Positions 7,348 to 12,433 of a DNA stretch of 21,169 nucleotides are shown here, in pieces. Source of the stretch: an uncultured Candidatus Saccharibacteria bacterium (GTDB lineage Bacteria > Patescibacteriota > Saccharimonadia > Saccharimonadales > Saccharimonadaceae); assembly GCA_938036845.1 (NCBI GenBank), contig CALHWA010000024.1, positions 1 through 21,169 on the forward strand. The letters are read 5' to 3'. The notes under the pieces are model-generated. The model had not been told where the DNA came from. It did not search any database and worked only from the letters and a program-made list of their open reading frames with translations. The translations under genes and the position numbers were made by a program. Each line of letters begins with the position of its first letter. Within the stretch, counting starts at the first letter, position 1.

Positions 7348-7834
7348 CCGACACTTCAATCGGTTTAAAAAATATTTTGGCCGTCGCAAGCCGTCTATTC
7401 AGGAAATTGTTCGTGAACCGACGGCTGGCGGCATTGTATTCCGCTACAATAGCGACAACAAACTCGAAATCCTCCTAATTCAGGATGCTAAGGATCGCTG
7501 GACGATCCCCAAAGGGCATATTGAGAAAGGGGAGACTGCCGTGCAGACAGCTCGCCGGGAGATCGGCGAAGAAGCTGGGCTGCACGACCTTGATATGCTG
7601 GGCTGGCTGGGCAAGATTCACTTTCGCTACCGCCGAATGGAAAAGCTTGTCCTGATGACGACACAGATCTACCTTGCTCGCGTCCGCACCAGCGGCAATG
7701 AGATTCAAAAAGAAGAATGGATGAATGGTATTAAGTGGTTTCCCTTTAGCAAGGCGCTTGATCTCATCGAGTACGAAGATATTGCCAAGCTTATGCTCAA
7801 AGCTAAGAAACGCATCCGAGAGGAGCGTCTATAA
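7325..7834 (+). CDS. Nudix hydrolase
   Basis: This 169-residue cytoplasmic hydrolase acts on a nucleoside diphosphate linked to another group. The full Nudix box GX5EX7REUXEEXGU is present (starting GHIEKGE and ending REIGEEAGL, about residues 64-86), including the metal-binding REIGEE. The N-terminal 30 residues are basic. Substrate cannot be read from the sequence; Ap4A or mRNA-cap-like substrates are possible, as for many small bacterial Nudix enzymes. I chose ATG 7325 (GGGGAG upstream) because a longer frame from 7232 would lie deep inside nusB. The 23-nt overlap with nusB implies translational coupling, and rnc starts 23 nt downstream. Confidence 0.93.
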   Translation: MPTPSHFDRHFNRFKKYFGRRKPSIQEIVREPTAGGIVFRYNSDNKLEILLIQDAKDRWTIPKGHIEKGETAVQTARREIGEEAGLHDLDMLGWLGKIHFRYRRMEKLVLMTTQIYLARVRTSGNEIQKEEWMNGIKWFPFSKALDLIEYEDIAKLMLKAKKRIREERL

Positions 7835-7857
7835 CGACAGAAACGAAAGGAGTTACT

Positions 7858-8616
7858 ATGTCTGGCATGCCAACTGGCCCGTATCAAGCGTGGGCACAGC
7901 AAGCGCTCGGGTTTGAATATCGCGATATTCAGCTCTTAGTCACTGCACTCACCCACCGCAGCTATGTCAATGAGCACAAAAAATCCGTTACTGAGCACAA
8001 CGAGCGCCTCGAATTCTTGGGCGATGCCGTGCTAGAGCTTGCGGTAACCGACTATCTCTACCAACACTATGCCGAGCCAGAGGGTATCCTGACGAGCTGG
8101 CGCGCAGCGCTGGTCAATACTGAGAGTAATGCCGACTCGGGCGAAGCGCTCGGCTATGGCTCGCTCATCCGGATGAGCCGAGGTGAGAAGCATGGAAGCA
8201 AGCGAGCGCACCGGCAGATTCTGGCTAATGCGTATGAAGCCGTGATTGGCTCAATCTATTTGGAGCGAGGCTACGAGGCGGCAGCTGAGTTTATTGCCAA
8301 GCATACCATTAGCAAACTTGATGCCATCCTGGCCGATGGCTCGTGGCGCGACCCCAAGAGCCATTTACAAGAGGTGAGCCAACGGATCGACAGTGCTACA
8401 CCAGTGTATCGTGTCTTGGCAGAGGATGGCCCTGACCACGACAAAACCTTCACGCTTGGTGTCTTTGTCAATGATCGGCTGATGGGCCGCGGCACCGGTC
8501 CTAGCAAGCAGACCGCCCAGCAAAAGGCTGCTCGCGCTGCTCTGGCAGCCTACCAGCAGCAAGAGACTCAAACAGAGAAGACAGAAGAGTCAGCCAAGAG
8601 CTCAGACAAGTTTTGA
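7858..8616 (+). CDS. rnc: Ribonuclease III
   Basis: This 252-residue dsRNA endonuclease processes rRNA precursors and structured mRNAs. The catalytic RNase III domain (about 8-150) has the signature HNERLEFLGDAVLE with E49, E52 and D56 (E38, E41, D45 in E. coli). In the second metal-binding motif ILANAYEAVIG, E127 matches E. coli E117, but the position of E. coli D114 is N124. A dsRNA-binding domain follows (about 165-235: DPKSHLQE, GRGTGPSKQTAQQKAA), then an acidic tail. AAAGGAG lies 6 nt before ATG 7858; an ATG three codons later is a weaker choice. It appears to be the last gene of the rpmF-nusB-Nudix-rnc unit, since rpsP has its own promoter. Confidence 0.96.
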   Translation: MSGMPTGPYQAWAQQALGFEYRDIQLLVTALTHRSYVNEHKKSVTEHNERLEFLGDAVLELAVTDYLYQHYAEPEGILTSWRAALVNTESNADSGEALGYGSLIRMSRGEKHGSKRAHRQILANAYEAVIGSIYLERGYEAAAEFIAKHTISKLDAILADGSWRDPKSHLQEVSQRIDSATPVYRVLAEDGPDHDKTFTLGVFVNDRLMGRGTGPSKQTAQQKAARAALAAYQQQETQTEKTEESAKSSDKF

Positions 8617-8635
8617 CCTGCAGATAAGCAACAAA

Positions 8636-8664
8636 TTGACATCGCCAGCCAAACAGTGTAGACT
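8636..8664 (+). promoter_or_regulatory. rpsP promoter (TTGACA-17-TAGACT)
   Basis: A consensus -35 TTGACA (8636-8641) and TAGACT (8659-8664) are separated by exactly 17 bp. The leader is about 45 nt and ends with AAGGAAG (8701-8707) before ATG 8716. It is one of the best full -35/-10 promoters in the window, fitting a ribosomal protein gene. Confidence 0.8.
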
Positions 8665-8715
8665 TGTACAGAACGAACTAACGCAAATATAAGTCAAGAA
8701 AAGGAAGTTTTATTT

Positions 8716-9051
8716 ATGCTCGCAATTCGTTTGCAACGTCTTGGCCGCAAAGCCTACCCAGTGTACCGGCTCGCCGTACAAGAGGCTCAGCGCCACCCAT
8801 CAAGCGGCCGTGTAGTGGCCTATGTTGGCAACTACAACCCGCACACCAAAGAGGCTCATGTCAATACCGAGCTTGCCCAAAAGTATCTTGATAATGGTGC
8901 CCAGCCAACACCACGTGTGGTCAAACTGCTGGCTGCTGCTGGTGTATCGCTGCCAAAGTGGGTTAAGCAGCCTGCTGGCGACAAGCACAAGGCAGTCCGC
9001 AACCCAGAGAAGCTGCGTAAGCACCAGCCGAAGGAAGAAGCAGACGCCTAA
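8716..9051 (+). CDS. rpsP: 30S ribosomal protein S16
   Basis: The product is 111 residues of bS16, a small-subunit assembly protein. The start MLAIRLQRLGRKAYPVYRL is the conserved S16 N-terminus (usually MxxIRLxRxGxKxxPxYRI), followed by the usual VGxYNP block (here VGNYNPHTKEA). The C-terminus is extended and Lys/His/Glu-rich (KLRKHQPKEEADA). It has its own promoter, a Shine-Dalgarno 8 nt upstream and a terminator 26 nt after the stop, so it is transcribed as a single gene. In many bacteria it begins the rpsP-khpA-rimM-trmD operon; here khpA has a separate promoter. Confidence 0.96.
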   Translation: MLAIRLQRLGRKAYPVYRLAVQEAQRHPSSGRVVAYVGNYNPHTKEAHVNTELAQKYLDNGAQPTPRVVKLLAAAGVSLPKWVKQPAGDKHKAVRNPEKLRKHQPKEEADA

Positions 9052-9077
9052 AGCGACCCCCCTAGTACAAGTACATC

Positions 9078-9107
9078 AACTGCTCCGCGTATTGTGGAGC
9101 AGTTTTG
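9078..9107 (+). terminator. rpsP terminator
   Basis: A perfect 9-bp stem AACTGCTCC (9078-9086) with GGAGCAGTT (9096-9104), 9-nt loop, is followed by a short T-containing tail. Together with the next promoter it separates rpsP from khpA. Confidence 0.75.
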
Positions 9108-9212
9108 TGATCATCGGTAATATTTTACGCGTGCTCCAGGACAAGGCTAGTAGAAGGGTCAGACGACTCAGCACCTAGCCATGTATCGTATTTTGGTAGA
9201 ATCCAGCCGGTA

Positions 9213-9264
9213 TGCTACAATGAAAGCACAATCACAATAAATCTGAATGACAGCATAAGGAGGG
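9213..9264 (+). promoter_or_regulatory. khpA promoter and Shine-Dalgarno
   Basis: TGCTACAAT (9213-9221) is an extended -10 box. A second TGGTAGAAT (9194-9202) lies just upstream and may be an alternative start. AAGGAGGG (9257-9264) lies 13 nt before ATG 9278, a rather long spacing. Confidence 0.55.
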
Positions 9265-9277
9265 AAAGAAGAAAGTT

Positions 9278-9658
9278 ATGGCGACAATTGATCAACAGTT
9301 TGTCGAATATGTCGTAAAGTCGCTGGTGGAACATCCAGACGACGTGGTGGTCGATCGGGTGATCGACGAGAAGGGCGTCTTATTGACACTCACCGTCAAC
9401 CCTGAGGATCTCGGCCGTGTGATTGGCCGACGGGGCAGTACGGCGCAGAGTTTACGCACTTTGCTGCGCGCGCTTGGCACGAAGAACAGTGCTCGCTACA
9501 ACCTTAAGGTGGTGAATAATGATGAGCCACATACCGCAGCATCCCAGTCTGTGGATAACTTAACCACTGATACAGTGGATAACGATGATGAGAGCGAATC
9601 GGATTTTGCAAAAAAGTCTCGCCAAGAGCTTGCAGAACTCGACGACCTTGATATATAA
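9278..9658 (+). CDS. khpA: KH-domain RNA-binding protein (KhpA/YlqC family)
   Basis: The product has 126 residues. Residues 1-80 form a compact KH domain with the RNA-binding GxxG loop in GRVIGRRGSTAQSLR, matching KhpA, a small RNA chaperone of many Gram-positive and CPR bacteria that often works with KhpB. The first ~80 residues are the normal family length. The rest is an added acidic, Asp/Glu/Ser-rich tail ending LAELDDLDI. It follows rpsP as in many genomes, but rimM, which usually lies between khpA and trmD, is not there. Confidence 0.92.
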   Translation: MATIDQQFVEYVVKSLVEHPDDVVVDRVIDEKGVLLTLTVNPEDLGRVIGRRGSTAQSLRTLLRALGTKNSARYNLKVVNNDEPHTAASQSVDNLTTDTVDNDDESESDFAKKSRQELAELDDLDI

Positions 9659-9664
9659 TACGAT

Positions 9665-9731
9665 CAGTTCAGAAACGAACTGCGAGAAAAAATAAAAGCT
9701 CTTTGCGAGCAAACCAACAAGGTTTGAGAGC
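9665..9731 (+). other. Structured 3' region of the khpA transcript
   Basis: Two stem-loops precede the terminator. The first is CAGTTC (9665-9670) with GAACTG (9677-9682). The second is compound: CAAACC (9710-9715) pairs with GGTTTG (9721-9726), extended by GCTCT (9698-9702) with AGAGC (9727-9731) after a 7-nt one-sided bulge TTGCGAG (9703-9709). Together with the terminator this makes about 110 nt of structured RNA after the khpA stop. It matches no RNA family I know. Confidence 0.5.
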
Positions 9732-9745
9732 CTTATTTGTGCAAG

Positions 9746-9771
9746 AAAACTGCTGTGGAGGCAGTTTTTTT
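9746..9771 (+). terminator. khpA terminator
   Basis: AAAACTGC (9746-9753) pairs with GCAGTTTT (9761-9768), 7-nt loop, and the T-run continues to give seven T in all. It is a canonical intrinsic terminator 88 nt after the khpA stop. Confidence 0.85.
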
Positions 9772-9898
9772 GTTGGGTGAACGTATAGTGTAGCAGAGGC
9801 TAAAGTGGTAGCTGTATGAGCTTATATAACAACAAGTTTTATATGCTATCCGGATGACGTAGTGAGTGAGCGAGTGACGCCAAAAAGGCTCTCATATA

Positions 9899-10225
9899 CT
9901 ACCGCAACCGGCTCAAAATATTCGTCAGGCCAGCAATACCGGCAATAAGTAAGAGTAAAACGCCGATGATCACAATTAGTAAACCATAATGGGGTTGGTA
10001 CCTTGGTGGATTGTAGCCGTGAGTATGGCGTGGATCGTGGCGGGTGGCTTCGGTATCAATCGAGATATTGGCAATCGCTGGCTCTACAAGGTGTCGAGAC
10101 ACCGCTGCTTCACCGTCGAACTGCTCGAGTGTAATATTCTCGTTGAGCGGCGTGATGGTCGTACGTCTGCTCGATAGTTCGAGACGCTGTGCGGTAGTGT
10201 TATCTGTCTCCGATCCAAGATCCAT
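9899..10225 (-). CDS. Small tail-anchored membrane protein, function unknown
   Basis: The product is 108 residues from ATG 10225. The N-terminal ~78 residues are hydrophilic (Thr/Glu/Arg-rich, then His/Pro/Tyr-rich near 68-78). A single hydrophobic helix (about 79-101: GLLIVIIGVLLLLIAGIAG) lies next to the C-terminus, which ends in ILSRLR. That is a tail-anchored layout with the soluble part probably in the cytoplasm. A longer frame begins 10 codons upstream at 10255, but the -10 box at 10240-10235 lies inside it, so I prefer 10225. It is divergent from trmD and sits where rimM is commonly found. I recognise no family. Confidence 0.65.
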   Translation of the reverse strand: MDLGSETDNTTAQRLELSSRRTTITPLNENITLEQFDGEAAVSRHLVEPAIANISIDTEATRHDPRHTHGYNPPRYQPHYGLLIVIIGVLLLLIAGIAGLTNILSRLR

Positions 10226-10234
10226 AGCATAACC

Positions 10235-10243
10235 AGTATAACA
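10235..10243 (-). promoter_or_regulatory. Extended -10 promoter of the tail-anchored protein gene
   Basis: On the minus strand TGTTATACT (10243-10235) ends 9 nt before ATG 10225, so the message would be leaderless or carry 1-3 nt. No Shine-Dalgarno sequence is present. Confidence 0.5.
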
Positions 10244-10309
10244 AATAGAAAACATAAGCGTAAAGACCTGAATCCCTTGCAGTATCTGTTAGACGCTGCT
10301 GCGGTAATT

Positions 10310-10325
10310 TGCTACACTAGGAGAG
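10310..10325 (+). promoter_or_regulatory. Extended -10 promoter abutting trmD
   Basis: TGCTACACT (10310-10318) is followed by 7 nt and ATG 10326; a weak -35 (TAGACG, 10290-10295) lies 17 bp upstream. The 7 nt contain AGGAG, but it sits only 2 nt from the ATG and would be at or before the transcription start, so it is unlikely to act as a Shine-Dalgarno. Confidence 0.55.
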
Positions 10326-10982
10326 ATGAAAAAATTCCAAGTGATTAGCCTGTTTCCGGAGATGTTTTCTGGCGTGTTTGAGGCTTCGATGCTGTGGAAG
10401 GCGCAGCAGCAAGGTCTAGCGGAGCTGACGACGATTGATCTGCGCCAATTTGGGCTTGGCCCACGCCGCACGGTTGACGACACGCCATATGGCGGTGGCG
10501 ATGGTATGCTACTACGCGTTGAGCCGCTCTGGGAAGCAGTGCGCTATGCCAAAGAGCGCGACCCGACTGCCAAAGTGCTCATCATGACACCGCGGGGCCA
10601 ACGGTGGCACCAGGCGCTTGCGCAGCAGTATAGCCAGACCGACCATGGTTACATTTTCATCTGTGGGCGCTACGAGGGATACGACGAGCGAATTATGCAG
10701 GTGGTAGACCAAGCGCTCCGAGTGGGCGACTATGTCCTGACTGGTGGTGAGCTGCCCGCGATGACGATTATCGACTCGATTGTCCGGCTGATCCCTGGTG
10801 TCCTTGGTGGCGAGATGAGCGCAGCGATTGAGAGCTTTAGTGATGGCCAGACACTGGAGTTTCCGCAATACACGCGCCCTGAGGTGTGGCAGGGAATGGC
10901 AGTGCCCGAGGTATTGCTCAGTGGTCACCACGGCAAGATTGCGGCTTGGCGTGCAGAGCATTCGCTCCCAGTAGATGACTAG
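10326..10982 (+). CDS. trmD: tRNA (guanine-N1)-methyltransferase
   Basis: TrmD is a SAM-dependent SPOUT enzyme that makes m1G37 next to the anticodon and prevents +1 frameshifting. The 218-residue product keeps the trefoil-knot motifs: TPYGGGDGM (53-61), GRYEGYDER (114-122) and the SAM-binding YVLTGGELPA (136-145), then FPQYTRPEVWQGM. R154, matching the functional arginine of characterised TrmD proteins, is present. The catalytic Asp of the DSF motif (D169 in E. coli and H. influenzae numbering) is Glu here (E169, in ESFSDG). The protein is slightly short at the C-terminus (E. coli 255). It has its own promoter and terminator; rplS does not follow it. Confidence 0.96.
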   Translation: MKKFQVISLFPEMFSGVFEASMLWKAQQQGLAELTTIDLRQFGLGPRRTVDDTPYGGGDGMLLRVEPLWEAVRYAKERDPTAKVLIMTPRGQRWHQALAQQYSQTDHGYIFICGRYEGYDERIMQVVDQALRVGDYVLTGGELPAMTIIDSIVRLIPGVLGGEMSAAIESFSDGQTLEFPQYTRPEVWQGMAVPEVLLSGHHGKIAAWRAEHSLPVDD

Positions 10983-11000
10983 CCCTGTCCACACAAAAGA

Positions 11001-11038
11001 AACGCCCGAGTATACCATGAGCACTCGGGTGTTCTGTT
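11001..11038 (+). terminator. trmD terminator
   Basis: AACGCCCGAGT (11001-11011) pairs with ACTCGGGTGTT (11023-11033), 11 bp with one G-U pair. The flanks (CCACA and TGTGG) can extend the helix. It lies about 20 nt after the stop; the tail CTGTTGTGG is only moderately T-rich. Confidence 0.7.
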
Positions 11039-11099
11039 GTGGTGGATATATCGGAGAGCGACTGATACAAGTATGTATAAAAATGTTTATGTTTGTAAC

Positions 11100-11124
11100 G
11101 TTCGCTTCCTCTATAGTAGCGAAC
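11100..11124. other. Short perfect hairpin between trmD and the 11185 gene
   Basis: GTTCGCT (11100-11106) is complementary to AGCGAAC (11118-11124) across an 11-nt loop, with no T-run. It lies upstream of the promoter at 11170 and could be a protein-binding inverted repeat. I see no gene in 11042-11169. Confidence 0.3.
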
Positions 11125-11169
11125 ATGTGGCACAAGTGCAAGGAAATACGTGTAAAACAGGGTAATATC

Positions 11170-11184
11170 TGATATGATAAGGCT
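11170..11184 (+). promoter_or_regulatory. Extended -10 promoter abutting the 11185 gene (leaderless)
   Basis: TGATATGAT (11170-11178) is followed by exactly six bases (AAGGCT) and ATG 11185. No Shine-Dalgarno at usable spacing and no -35 are seen. Confidence 0.6.
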
Positions 11185-11685
11185 ATGAAGCAGCGTATGA
11201 TTAGGTTTTGGCTTGGGTTATTTCAGGCGATTTTTCCAGAGCATTTACGGCGCGATCCTGCGTATTGGCGGCGTCTCGCACTTGGTATCGTCGTAACGTT
11301 TTTGATCATCACACAGCTCTTTACTTTTGAGAAGTTTGCTAATATCACCAGTGGGTGGCATGTGACTGGTGGGGGAGTGGTAGCTGCTCTCTTGGCTGGC
11401 TTATTGCCGCTGCTTGAGCTCGGTAGTTTGCCATTTTTGCTCTCGATGGATATGTCGCAGGGGTCACGCTGGGTTTCGCAGGCATGCCTACTTGCAGTCA
11501 GTGTAGCGTGGTTTGGTGTGGCGCTGTGGTGTTTTCTCGCTGTGCCGATGAGCGAATCGGGCCTCTTTGGAGCGACCTTACCATTACTCAATGGCTGGTG
11601 GACGGTAGCATTTACGGGCTTACTTGGCGTGGCGGTGGTGCTTGTGGTGCGCGAAGCAAATAGCTCAAAATCCACTCGTGATTGA
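11185..11685 (+). CDS. Four-helix integral membrane protein, function unknown
   Basis: The product has 166 residues. An amphipathic basic N-terminus (MKQRMIRFWLGLFQ...RRDPAYWRR) precedes four predicted transmembrane helices at about 30-48, 62-86, 95-120 and 134-155, and the C-terminal tail is short and charged (REANSSKSTRD). Both ends are probably cytoplasmic by the positive-inside rule. I see no catalytic or transporter motif and do not recognise the family. It is transcribed alone, with its own promoter and a terminator at 11743-11786. Confidence 0.75.
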   Translation: MKQRMIRFWLGLFQAIFPEHLRRDPAYWRRLALGIVVTFLIITQLFTFEKFANITSGWHVTGGGVVAALLAGLLPLLELGSLPFLLSMDMSQGSRWVSQACLLAVSVAWFGVALWCFLAVPMSESGLFGATLPLLNGWWTVAFTGLLGVAVVLVVREANSSKSTRD

Positions 11686-11742
11686 TGAACGATCAGCCTA
11701 GGGTGCCTCAATAGTAAAAAACCGCTATTAATTTTACCGCAT

Positions 11743-11786
11743 CTCCTCCACACCCTCCGAGGAGCACCACTGTAGTCGGTGCTTTT
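11743..11786 (+). terminator. Terminator after the 11185 gene (two overlapping hairpins)
   Basis: CTCCTC (11743-11748) pairs with GAGGAG (11759-11764). The last two bases of that arm are shared with a second stem, AGCACC (11763-11768) with GGTGCT (11778-11783), which is followed by TTT. The second is the likely intrinsic terminator. From here to 11937 I see no gene. Confidence 0.55.
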
Positions 11787-11937
11787 CGAGAGTATTAGAC
11801 TTCAGTGCTCGGTCGAAATATCGCAGTCCGATCAACTTTGATCTGCCAGAGAAATAAAAAACTTGAAGAGCTAATGCTCAAAATAGGCAAAACCCGAGTG
11901 AGGGCGTGATCGAACAGACATCACAAATAAAGTCGTG

Positions 11938-11972
11938 ATAAAACAAATTACCAGCCGACAAAAGGCTGGTAA
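11938..11972 (-). terminator. tRNA-Gln terminator
   Basis: TTACCAGCC and GGCTGGTAA form a perfect 9-bp stem (11964-11972 with 11948-11956, 7-nt loop). On the minus strand it is followed by TTTGTTTTATC. It begins 12 nt past the tRNA-Gln 3' end. Confidence 0.8.
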
Positions 11973-11983
11973 CAATGATAGCT

Positions 11984-12058
11984 TGGCTGGGCCGGAGGGA
12001 TTCGAACCCCCGAATGCCAGGACCAAAACCTGGTGCCTTACCACTTGGCGACGGCCCA
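11984..12058 (-). tRNA. tRNA-Gln, anticodon UUG, CCA encoded
   Basis: The complement gives a full cloverleaf: acceptor TGGGCCG with CGGCCCA, D-arm with AAGTGGTAAGGC, anticodon stem CCAGG/CCTGG around TTTTGGT (anticodon TTG), and T-arm GGGGG/TCCCT-type around TTCGAAT. The U1-A72 pair, G discriminator and GCCAAGxGGTAAGGCA D-region are typical of bacterial tRNA-Gln. The 3' CCA is encoded (11984-11986). Confidence 0.95.
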
Positions 12059-12078
12059 TCACTGCGTGGCGCCTCCGT

Positions 12079-12107
12079 ATTGTACCATGCTTGCGAGAGT
12101 GGATCAA
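12079..12107 (-). promoter_or_regulatory. Promoter of tRNA-Gln
   Basis: On the minus strand, TTGATC (12107-12102), a 17-bp spacer and TACAAT (12084-12079) preceded by TGG form a strong promoter. It ends about 20 nt before the tRNA. It is divergent from the nrd promoter, and I see nothing else in 12108-12281. Confidence 0.75.
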
Positions 12108-12281
12108 TAGTGCGTAGTGTGTCGGGGCTGTGCTTTATATTAAATGTAGAGACTCTGTGATTGATCGACTTTTGGTGGGTTACGGTGTTGCTGAATAAAA
12201 ATAACAACAAATTGCTCTGACCACAGTCACATGCTTCATACAACAGAGGTCGTGCCAGTGTATCGGTTGTGAATATTACGC

Positions 12282-12310
12282 TTGACCCACAGTATATAGA
12301 GTAGTATAGT
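12282..12310 (+). promoter_or_regulatory. Promoter of the anaerobic ribonucleotide reductase operon
   Basis: TTGACC (12282-12287), an exact 17-bp spacer and TATAGT (12305-12310) place transcription start near 12317. The leader is about 117 nt to the nrdD ATG at 12434. The spacer itself contains the first NrdR-like box, so activator-free transcription would be blocked when the repressor is bound. Confidence 0.75.
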
Positions 12311-12335
12311 GCATAGTAAGCGCTATATATGGTGT
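12289..12335. promoter_or_regulatory. Pair of NrdR-box-like operators
   Basis: Two 16-bp sites resemble the NrdR box (ACACTATATATAGTGT type). 12289-12304 matches at 12 of 16 positions and 12320-12335 at 13 of 16 by eye. Their centres are 31 bp apart (15-bp gap), about three helical turns, the known NrdR arrangement. The first fills the -35/-10 spacer, the -10 box starts the gap, and the second covers the start of transcription. NrdR is the ATP/dATP-sensing zinc-finger/ATP-cone repressor of ribonucleotide reductase genes; its gene is not in this window. Confidence 0.7.
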
Positions 12336-12433
12336 CTATGACACTAGTAACCGATGCTTGCACAATCATAAAAACAAGGATAAACACTCATGCCGTGGCG
12401 CGCGTGCTGCCGTGGCAAGTAAAGGGGAGGGAT

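Noticed and set aside
10512..11141. Minus-strand frame of 209 codons opposite trmD
   Set aside because: It is antisense to conserved TrmD motifs and passes through the trmD terminator hairpin.
11878..12387. Minus-strand frame of 169 codons across tRNA-Gln
   Set aside because: It runs through the tRNA, its promoter and the nrd promoter and operator region, so it is a chance opening.
12395..12417. Direct repeat of TGCCGTGGC in the nrdD leader
   Set aside because: Two 9-bp copies only, no further copies or stable fold that I can support as a riboswitch or attenuator.
12329..12433. Longer N-terminus of NrdD starting at ATG 12329
   Set aside because: That ATG lies inside the second NrdR-like box near the predicted transcription start. 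The added residues do not resemble an ATP-cone, and ATG 12434 has a strong Shine-Dalgarno and the conserved start.
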